A stretch of 12,680 bases of DNA from NCBI GenBank assembly GCA_913776675.1, contig CAJYRE010000589.1, positions 1 through 12,680 of the forward strand. Direction: 5' to 3'. The translations under genes and the position numbers were made by a program. This document shows, piece by piece, positions 1 to 4,201 of this stretch. Source of the stretch: Rhizobiaceae bacterium. GTDB taxonomy: Bacteria > Pseudomonadota > Alphaproteobacteria > Rhizobiales > Rhizobiaceae. Below the pieces are notes generated by a model. That model was not told the DNA's origin, searched no databases, and worked only from the letters and a program-made list of their open reading frames with translations. Within the stretch, counting starts at the first letter, position 1. Every line of letters begins with the position of its first letter.

Positions 1-132
1 GAAGACACCATCAAGGGCTTCAAGGGCCTCGTGAACGGTGAGTATGACCATCTGCCAGAAGCTGCCTTCTACATGGTTGGTTCGATGGACGAAGCCATCG
101 AAAAGGCCAAGAAGCTGGCTGCTGCTGCCTGA
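1..132 (+). CDS. atpD: F1 ATP synthase beta subunit, C-terminal fragment
   Basis: The window opens inside an open frame of 43 codons that ends in TGA at 130-132. The residues include [20 protein letters not shown] and an Ala-rich end (KKLAAAA), which is the typical C-terminus of the alphaproteobacterial F1 beta subunit. This part belongs to the C-terminal helical domain that contacts gamma; the catalytic P-loop lies upstream, outside the window. Beta carries the catalytic nucleotide sites of the H+-translocating ATP synthase. The next gene is atpC, 70 bp downstream, the usual atpD-atpC order, so this is the tail of an atpHAGDC-type operon. The start is not visible. Identification is strong because motif and neighbour agree. 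Confidence 0.93.
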   Translation, partial: EDTIKGFKGLVNGEYDHLPEAAFYMVGSMDEAIEKAKKLAAAA

Positions 133-146
133 TCCGTGGATAAAAA

Positions 147-177
147 GGAAGCACGGTTTTGACCGTGCTTCCGTTTT
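147..177 (+). terminator. Intercistronic hairpin between atpD and atpC
   Basis: A perfect 11-bp stem (GGAAGCACGGT at 147-157 pairing with 162-172) encloses a TTTG loop and is followed by GTTTTCC. The T tract is short, so it would at most terminate partly. It sits 15 bp after the atpD stop and 26 bp before the RBS region of atpC. I infer an attenuating or mRNA-stabilising element that could lower atpC expression relative to atpD; full termination is unlikely because atpC needs the operon transcript. Confidence 0.6.
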
Positions 178-202
178 CCGACCCTAAAAAAAGTGAAGAG
201 TC

Positions 203-610
203 ATGGCCGACAATTTCAATTTTGAACTCGTTTCGCCCGAGCGCCTTCTGATCTCGGAATTGGTGAGCGAGGTTGTCATTCCGGCGACCGAAGGCGAAAT
301 GACAGTGATGGCACGTCATGCCCCGACCATGACGACAATCAAGCCCGGTGTCGTTTCTGTGAAGCTGGCATCTGGTCAGACAACGAAATACGTGGTTTTT
401 GGTGGCTTCGCCGATATTACCCCCAATGGCTGCACCTTGCTGGCCGAAAGCGCTGTTCAGCTCTCGGAACTGAACCGTGAAACGTTGGCAAAGCGTATTG
501 AAGCTGCGAAAATCGAGCTTGATGATGCAGAGCATCACGAACACCGTACAAAGCTGGAGCATTTTCTCCATGAGTTGACACATCTGAACGGTGTGCTGAT
601 TCCGGCGTAA
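203..610 (+). CDS. atpC: F1 ATP synthase epsilon subunit
   Basis: This 135-residue protein is the epsilon subunit, which sits on the central stalk of F1, links gamma to the c-ring and inhibits ATP hydrolysis. Residues 1-85 form the beta-sandwich domain with the family pattern FELVSPERLL, VIPATEGEMTVMARHAPTMT and YVVFGGFADI; residues from about 88 onward form the helical hairpin (SELNRETLAKRIEAAKIELDD). The length is normal for alphaproteobacteria. The ATG at 203 is preceded by a purine-rich AGTGAAGAG at 191-199. The MADNFNFELVSPERLL opening is, from memory, very close to epsilon subunits of Rhizobium and Agrobacterium, and it is the best taxonomic clue in the window. It closes the atp operon, with a terminator directly after it. 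Confidence 0.95.
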   Translation: MADNFNFELVSPERLLISELVSEVVIPATEGEMTVMARHAPTMTTIKPGVVSVKLASGQTTKYVVFGGFADITPNGCTLLAESAVQLSELNRETLAKRIEAAKIELDDAEHHEHRTKLEHFLHELTHLNGVLIPA

Positions 611-635
611 TGTCTTCTGACATTGATCGTTTCGA

Positions 636-660
636 GGCGGCCTGAAAAGGCCGCTTTTTT
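636..660 (+). terminator. Rho-independent terminator of the atp operon
   Basis: The stem GCGGCC (637-642) pairs with GGCCGC (649-654) around a TGAAAA loop, directly followed by six T (655-660); an outer G-T and A-T pair can extend the stem. It lies 26 bp after the atpC stop, where the end of the atp transcript is expected. Confidence 0.9.
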
Positions 661-701
661 GTTGCGGGAATAAAAAAGACATAAACTTTTTAGTTGATTT
701 T

Positions 702-774
702 TTAGAGCATTTACCTGAGGAAAGTGCATAGTGGTTTTCCGTCTGGAAATGCGTGAAAACAAAGAGTTAGAGCA
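702..774. repeat. Rhizobiales-type intergenic mosaic repeat element
   Basis: TTAGAGCA occurs at 702-709 and again, in the same direction, at 767-774, bounding a 57-bp core. The core contains nested inverted repeats: GTTTTC (734-739) with GAAAAC (755-760), and inside it TTTCC (736-740) with GGAAA (745-749). The wording (GAAAGTGC, GTTTTCCGTC, GGAAATGCG, AAAACAAAGAG, TTAGAGC) resembles, from memory, the very abundant intergenic repeats of Rhizobium, Agrobacterium and Brucella relatives (RIME/ABC or Bru-RS type). Assignment to a named family would need a genome-wide search. Confidence 0.6.
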
Positions 775-1016
775 CTGACCTCATTTTTTGTAATCATGGG
801 TGGGCTTCTTCTCGGTAGAGGTCTTTTTGTGTTCTAGCCTTGCGCCCGAATATCAAATGCAGGCTGGGCGCGTATATTGCGCAAAATTAAGTAAGATAGG
901 TCGGGAACATTTCTCATTCTCCGCCGTTAGAAATATGCAATACATCCAATATGTGAAAACAGATTGCGTTTCAAAGCCTTGTGCAAACATATAGCCTTGC
1001 ATGATTATTTGTGACA

Positions 1017-1035
1017 CAATACTTTCGATGTATTG
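1017..1035. promoter_or_regulatory. Inverted repeat CAATAC-N7-GTATTG upstream of ldh
   Basis: CAATAC (1017-1022) and GTATTG (1030-1035) are perfect 6-bp arms around 7 bp. The spacing gives a T-N11-A core (T1020, A1032), a form used by many LysR-type and other dimeric regulators. It overlaps a second small palindrome, TTGTG-A-CACAA (1009-1019). It lies about 120 bp upstream of the ldh start. A regulatory role is inferred only from symmetry and position. Confidence 0.3.
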
Positions 1036-1075
1036 CTTTGAATGTTTACATTAATTATCAGGGAAAATGTGTGTT

Positions 1076-1104
1076 TTGATAACTTTTTTGTATAAAAATG
1101 TTAA
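1076..1104 (+). promoter_or_regulatory. Candidate ldh promoter
   Basis: TTGATA at 1076-1081 could serve as a -35 element, with TGTTAA at 1099-1104 as a -10 element after 17 bp. The -10 match is modest, but this placement puts the -10 inside the operator-like palindrome at 1099-1112, a classic arrangement for repression. The AT-rich surroundings also offer other weak hexamers, so the assignment is tentative. Confidence 0.3.
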
Positions 1105-1112
1105 CGCTAACA
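1099..1112. promoter_or_regulatory. LacI-family-type operator upstream of ldh
   Basis: TGTTAACGCTAACA is a palindrome with 12 of 14 positions symmetric around a central CG. LacI/GalR-family regulators bind operators of this form (central CG, TAA or TTA flanks, even symmetry). It ends 41 bp before the ldh ATG, where a bound repressor would block transcription. No lacI-type gene lies in the window, so the regulator would be encoded elsewhere. Confidence 0.5.
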
Positions 1113-1153
1113 TCGATCACAATATCGAATTCAGCGCGTAAGGGACGGTTAGC

Positions 1154-2086
1154 ATGAAGATTGGCGTGGTTGGTGCGGGTATGGTTGGCAGTTCAGCCGC
1201 CTACGCCATGGCTTTGCAAGGTACGGTTCGTGAAATTGTGCTGGTCGATCAGAATGCCGCGTTTGCACAGGCGCAAGCGGAAGATATTTCGCATGCCGTG
1301 CCTTTTGTTTCCACCACAGTTGTACGCTCTGGTGATTACGAGGATCTCGTGGGTGCTGGTGTGGTGATTATTGCTGCGGGCGTAAACCAGCAGCCGGGTG
1401 AAAGCAGACTGAATCTCCTTGAGCGCAATGCTCAGGTTTTTCGTACGGTCATTTCACATATTATGCGCGTGGTCCCGGATGCAATTCTGGTGATCGCATC
1501 AAACCCGGTGGATGTGATGACCGATGTTGCCACACGGCTTTCAGGGTTGCCGCCGTGCAGGGTGATTGGCTCTGGAACCATTTTGGATACAGCGCGATTC
1601 CGTTCGCTGTTGGCAAACTATTTGGAAACGTCTCCACAAGCCGTTCATGCTTATGTGTTGGGCGAGCATGGTGATAGCGAGGTTCTTGCCTGGTCAAATG
1701 CCCGCATAGGCTCGGTGCCGCTTCTGTCCTTTGCGCAGCAGAGGGGCAAGCCAATAAACGATGCTGTGCTGGCCAAGATTGATGATGGTGTCCGCAATGC
1801 TGCGGCCCGTATCATTCGTGGCAAGGGTTCAACCTATTTTGGCATTGGGGCGGGCTTGGCCCGTATTGTCAAAGCGATCTCTGCGGATCAGCGCGATATT
1901 CTGTCGGTATCAAGTGTAACGGAAGAGATTGCCGGAGTTCGTTCGGTTGCGGCATCGGTGCCCCGCGTTATCGGTGCGCAGGGTATTATCATGGATCTGG
2001 TGCCGGAGCTGGACTCAAAAGAACATGACGCACTGCATCGCAGTGCGTCATTGTTGAGGGATCTTTCCTCATCTCTTTCGTTTTAA
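1154..2086 (+). CDS. ldh: NAD-dependent L-lactate dehydrogenase
   Basis: This 310-residue cytosolic protein belongs to the lactate/malate dehydrogenase family and should interconvert L-lactate and pyruvate with NAD(H). The Rossmann nucleotide motif is GAGMVG (7-12), with Asp32 at the end of the second strand selecting NAD. The substrate-specificity loop reads NQQPGESR (78-85): Gln79 matches Gln102 of lactate dehydrogenases, where malate dehydrogenases have Arg, and Arg85 matches Arg109. Asp145 and Arg148 match the Asp168/Arg171 pair, and GEHGD (170-174) holds catalytic His172. Length is normal and no catalytic residue is missing. The ATG at 1154 follows AAGGGACGG at 1140-1148. Directly upstream are an operator-like palindrome and an AT-rich control region. 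It is the first gene after the atp operon, and a small ArsR regulator follows 81 bp downstream. LDH is much better supported than MDH. Confidence 0.9.
   Translation: MKIGVVGAGMVGSSAAYAMALQGTVREIVLVDQNAAFAQAQAEDISHAVPFVSTTVVRSGDYEDLVGAGVVIIAAGVNQQPGESRLNLLERNAQVFRTVISHIMRVVPDAILVIASNPVDVMTDVATRLSGLPPCRVIGSGTILDTARFRSLLANYLETSPQAVHAYVLGEHGDSEVLAWSNARIGSVPLLSFAQQRGKPINDAVLAKIDDGVRNAAARIIRGKGSTYFGIGAGLARIVKAISADQRDILSVSSVTEEIAGVRSVAASVPRVIGAQGIIMDLVPELDSKEHDALHRSASLLRDLSSSLSF
2025..2051. repeat. Perfect 12-bp hairpin inside the 3' end of ldh
   Basis: ATGACGCACTGC (2025-2036) and GCAGTGCGTCAT (2040-2051) are perfectly complementary around an ATC loop. The element covers codons 291-299 of ldh and ends 33 bp before the stop codon. 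There is no T tract directly behind it, so it is not an ordinary terminator; a T-rich run begins only at about 2081. Confidence 0.75.
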
Positions 2087-2157
2087 TTTTTTGTATGGCG
2101 ATGACCGCTTCGGGGCACGGTGTGGGGACACGTGGTTATTGTTCAAATAGGCTGAAT

Positions 2158-2162
2158 GGAGA
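2158..2162 (+). promoter_or_regulatory. Ribosome binding site deciding the arsR-family start
   Basis: GGAGA lies 5 bp before the ATG at 2168. An in-frame ATG at 2156 overlaps this purine run and has no site of its own, so 2168 is preferred. Confidence 0.6.
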
Positions 2163-2167
2163 AGACA

Positions 2168-2515
2168 ATGCCTTTTTTGACCGATACTGAAAGCTCAGCA
2201 ATGCCAGAGGTTGAGTTTATGCAGCAGGCCGCCGAGGCGGTTACGTTGCTCAAGGCACTCTCACATGAAAACAGATTGCTTATTTTATGCATTCTTTGCA
2301 AAGGCGAGAAGACTGTTGGTGAGCTTGAGAATCTGTTGCAGTTGCAACAGGCAATTGTTTCACAGCAATTGGCGCGCTTGCGGGCTGATGGAATGGTTGA
2401 AAGTCGGCGTGACGGGCGTCAGATTTATTATTCTATCGCCAATCCCTCTGTTCAGGAGGTTGTTGCGCTGCTGTATCGTTTGTATTGCGTCCCGGATACT
2501 CCAGAACTGCAATAA
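2168..2515 (+). CDS. ArsR-family repressor of the SqrR/BigR persulfide-sensor type
   Basis: This 115-residue protein is a winged-helix ArsR/SmtB regulator. Residues 25-95 hold the domain: LLKALSHENRLLILCIL, the recognition helix around VSQQLARLRADGMV (64-77), and the wing ESRRDGRQIYYSI (78-90). The metal-site motif ELCVCD of ArsR/SmtB is absent. Instead Cys41 in LLILC and Cys107 in LYRLYC sit where SqrR (Cys41/Cys107) and BigR (Cys42/Cys108) have the pair that forms a polysulfide bridge with sulfane sulfur and releases DNA. Cys44 is an extra cysteine near the first. No sulfide-oxidation gene lies in the window, so its target is unknown; ldh, itself or distant genes are possible. A short AT-rich palindrome, TATT-N5-AATA (2137-2149), 18 bp before the start could be its own operator. 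The family is certain, the sensing mode inferred. Confidence 0.88.
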   Translation: MPFLTDTESSAMPEVEFMQQAAEAVTLLKALSHENRLLILCILCKGEKTVGELENLLQLQQAIVSQQLARLRADGMVESRRDGRQIYYSIANPSVQEVVALLYRLYCVPDTPELQ

Positions 2516-2548
2516 AGCTCGTTTCCCTTGTGGCAATGCGGTATAGGT

Positions 2549-2583
2549 GGCTGCTTTCGGCCTATGCAGCCTCTTGGCTGCGT
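2549..2583. other. Mutually exclusive hairpins ahead of the LysR gene
   Basis: GGCTGC (2549-2554), GCAGCC (2566-2571) and GGCTGC (2576-2581) follow one another, so the middle segment can pair with either neighbour. The second hairpin is tight (TCTT loop) and extends to 8 pairs with one A-T and one G-T pair (2564-2583). No T tract follows. It lies between the arsR-type stop and the LysR gene and could be a leaky transcript end, a 3'-end stabiliser or a leader structure. Confidence 0.35.
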
Positions 2584-2636
2584 CTCAGCTTTCGCTTGCG
2601 TCTTGCCTTGATCCTGATGACATAGGCATGACGGGC

Positions 2637-2645
2637 AGGAGGTGA
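2637..2645 (+). promoter_or_regulatory. Strong ribosome binding site deciding the LysR GTG start
   Basis: AGGAGGTGA is close to a perfect anti-Shine-Dalgarno match. Its AGGAGG core (2637-2642) lies 5 bp before GTG at 2648. A GTG at 2642 is in frame but overlaps the site itself, so it cannot be the start served by it. Confidence 0.75.
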
Positions 2646-2647
2646 GC

Positions 2648-3541
2648 GTGATCGATAAACTCGAGTTTTTTATTGCTCTGGCCAGAGCGCAGCATTTTGG
2701 ACGGGCGGCCGAAGATTGCGGTATTTCGCAACCCACATTGTCAGCGGCGATCCGGCAACTGGAAGACCAGCTTGGTGTGGCTTTGGTTCAGCGCGCCTCA
2801 CGATTTCAAGGGTTGACGCCTGAAGGTCAGCGTGTGCTGGAGTGGGCGCGGCGGATTGTGGGGGATGCCCGCACAATGCGTGAGGAAATGCGGGCTGCCC
2901 GAAATGGTCTGGCAGGACATATCAGAATTGCTGTGATCCCCACCGCTCTGGCTATGGTGCAGAAATTGACCGAGCCGTTTCAACTGCGTCATCCTGAGGT
3001 GACGTTTCAGATTCTCTCGCGCAACTCCTTGCAGGTTTTGAGCTTGCTGGAAAATCTTGAGATTGATGCGGGTATTACCTATCTGGATAATGAACCACTT
3101 GGTCGGGTTACATCCGTGCCGCTTTACGAAGAGCAGTATCACCTGATTGCGGCTGCGGGAACACCGTTGGCGGATCGGGAATCGATGACATGGGGCGAAG
3201 TTTCCGGTTTGCGGCTCTGTCTTTTGACGCCGGATATGCAAAATCGTCGGATTATCAATCAGCATTTGCTCGCGGCTGGAGTGGAGCCAAAGCCTACCTT
3301 GGAATCAAATTCCATGATCGTGCTGTTTTCTCACATTCGCACCGGGCAATGGGCTTCGATTATGCCGCGCAATGTGGCCGAATCCTTCGGTTTCCCGGCA
3401 GAGATCCGCATGGTGCCCATTCACGATCCACACAGCCGGCATATGGTGGGGTTGGTCGCCACCCACCGTGAACCCTATACGCCGCTGGTATCAGCGCTGT
3501 TGCATGAGGCGCGCAATCTCGCACATGCACAGGCATTTTGA
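2648..3541 (+). CDS. LysR-type regulator of the formate dehydrogenase operon
   Basis: This is a 297-residue LysR-type transcriptional regulator. The N-terminal winged helix-turn-helix spans about residues 1-60, with the recognition region FGRAAEDCGISQPTLSAAIR and then RQLEDQLG; the linker helix follows, and the effector-binding domain runs from about residue 90 to the end (HIRIAVIPTALAMV, ITYLDNEPLG, NSMIVLFSHIRTGQWASIMP). I choose GTG 2648 because of the AGGAGG site 5 bp upstream and because relatives begin with IDKLEFFIALA. The gene lies directly upstream of and in the same direction as fdsG, as in other alphaproteobacterial fds clusters, where the LysR protein (FdsR-like) is thought to respond to formate. 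A T-N11-A palindrome starts at the last bases of its own stop codon. Role as fds activator is inferred from position. Confidence 0.9.
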   Translation: MIDKLEFFIALARAQHFGRAAEDCGISQPTLSAAIRQLEDQLGVALVQRASRFQGLTPEGQRVLEWARRIVGDARTMREEMRAARNGLAGHIRIAVIPTALAMVQKLTEPFQLRHPEVTFQILSRNSLQVLSLLENLEIDAGITYLDNEPLGRVTSVPLYEEQYHLIAAAGTPLADRESMTWGEVSGLRLCLLTPDMQNRRIINQHLLAAGVEPKPTLESNSMIVLFSHIRTGQWASIMPRNVAESFGFPAEIRMVPIHDPHSRHMVGLVATHREPYTPLVSALLHEARNLAHAQAF

Positions 3542-3556
3542 TAGGTTTTTTCTATC
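3540..3556. promoter_or_regulatory. LysR-type binding site GATAG-N7-CTATC
   Basis: GATAG (3540-3544) and CTATC (3552-3556) are perfect arms around GTTTTTT, with the T-N11-A core (T3542, A3554) typical of LysR-family sites. The ATAG-N7-CTAT form is the same layout as the OxyR half-operator. Its centre (3548) lies about 64 bp upstream of the start point predicted from the promoter at 3576-3605, the standard position of the LysR recognition site. It overlaps the stop codon of the LysR gene. Confidence 0.6.
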
Positions 3557-3575
3557 GCGTAACGAAAACGCAGTA

Positions 3576-3605
3576 TTGACCCGATGGCAATGGGCCGTGC
3601 ATGCT
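3576..3605 (+). promoter_or_regulatory. Candidate promoter of the fds operon
   Basis: TTGACC at 3576-3581 is a near-consensus -35 element and CATGCT at 3600-3605, after 18 bp, a weak -10. Transcription would begin near 3612 and leave a leader of about 110 nt before fdsG. A good -35 with a poor -10 and a LysR site centred near -64 fits an activator-dependent promoter. The leader has two short direct repeats: CAGCGT (3634-3639, 3642-3647) and TTCAGG (3655-3660, 3662-3667). Confidence 0.4.
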
Positions 3606-3694
3606 TAGGAAGAGTTGAAATTTGAGATTTTTTCAGCGTTCCAGCGTCACACCCTTCAGGTTTCAGGGGTTATTCATCCCGTTACCAAGTTGAC

Positions 3695-3711
3695 GATAGA
3701 ATAGTCTGATC
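3695..3711. promoter_or_regulatory. Second, imperfect LysR-like site next to the fdsG RBS
   Basis: GATAG (3695-3699), seven bases, then TGATC (3707-3711) repeats the layout of the site at 3540-3556, with the left arm identical and three of five right-arm bases matching; T3697 and A3709 again give T-N11-A. It abuts the fdsG Shine-Dalgarno GGGAGG (3712-3717). TTGAC at 3690-3694 overlaps it, so it could belong to an alternative promoter. It may be chance. Confidence 0.25.
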
Positions 3712-3724
3712 GGGAGGAACCGGG

Positions 3725-4201
3725 ATGAATATTCACGTAGCTGCCCAGCAAGAGGCGGCGCGCATTGAGCAGATCATTGAGGATCACCTCACTATGGAGG
3801 GGCCTCTTTTGCCCATTCTGCACGCCGTTCAGGCTGAATTTGGCTATATTCCTGAAAATGCAAAGCAAATCATTGCTAAAGCCTTGAATCTGTCGCGGGC
3901 AGAAGTGCATGGTGTTGTGACCTTCTATCATGATTTCCGGGACCATCCGTCTGGCCGTCATGTGCTGAAACTCTGTCGGGCCGAGGCTTGCCAATCTATG
4001 GGATGCGAGCCTCTTGCGGACAAAATCAAAACCAAACTCGGCATTGATTGGCACGAAACCACCGCCGATGGTGCGGTGACACTGGAGCCCGTGTTCTGTC
4101 TCGGCCTCTGTGCATCGGCACCTGCAGCCATGCTGGATGAGAACCTGTATGGGCGGCTGAATGAAGACTGTCTGAACGACATTGTGGCGGAGGTACGCTG
4201 A
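3725..4201 (+). CDS. fdsG: NAD-dependent formate dehydrogenase gamma subunit (NuoE-like)
   Basis: This 158-residue subunit belongs to the NuoE/24-kDa family and is part of the soluble NAD+-reducing formate dehydrogenase. An N-terminal helical part (AILHAVQAEFGYIPENAKQII) precedes the thioredoxin-like domain. The [2Fe-2S] ligands are visible as Cys84-x4-Cys89 and Cys125-x3-Cys129, the latter in CLGLCASAPAAM. A further Cys94 lies close to the first pair. Family members at this place in the operon are about 150-160 residues long. GGGAGG at 3712-3717 lies 7 bp upstream of the ATG. The stop overlaps the fdsB start by one base, so translation is coupled. It works with FdsB as the diaphorase that passes electrons to NAD+. 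A respiratory complex I subunit is excluded by the following fdsA and fdhD. Confidence 0.95.
   Translation: MNIHVAAQQEAARIEQIIEDHLTMEGPLLPILHAVQAEFGYIPENAKQIIAKALNLSRAEVHGVVTFYHDFRDHPSGRHVLKLCRAEACQSMGCEPLADKIKTKLGIDWHETTADGAVTLEPVFCLGLCASAPAAMLDENLYGRLNEDCLNDIVAEVR

Larger units (their letters stand above)
611..1153. other. Long AT-rich intergenic region between atpC and ldh
   Basis: This stretch of 543 bp has no convincing gene. It holds the atp terminator (636-660), a mosaic palindromic repeat (702-774), and an AT-rich half (about 880-1153) with several palindromes that probably form the control region of ldh. An open frame of 64 codons at 800-994 has no good ribosome binding site, no recognisable protein pattern and a composition unlike the flanking genes, so I do not call it. 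The AT content is visibly higher than that of the surrounding coding DNA. Confidence 0.7.

Noticed and set aside
800..994. Open frame of 64 codons in the atpC-ldh gap
   Set aside because: No Shine-Dalgarno sequence, no recognisable family pattern, AT-rich composition and odd residue mix; it lies where control sequences for ldh are expected.
2025..2051. Terminator of ldh
   Set aside because: The stem ends before the stop codon and no T run follows directly, so it would cut the transcript inside the gene.
1154..2086. Malate dehydrogenase as product
   Set aside because: The specificity position has Gln79 in NQQPGESR, where malate dehydrogenases have Arg, and the GExRLxLLxRN context is that of lactate dehydrogenases.
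3540..3556. OxyR binding site
   Set aside because: The ATAG-N7-CTAT layout is shared, but an OxyR operator needs a second copy at 7-bp spacing, which is absent, and an fds-type LysR gene is adjacent.
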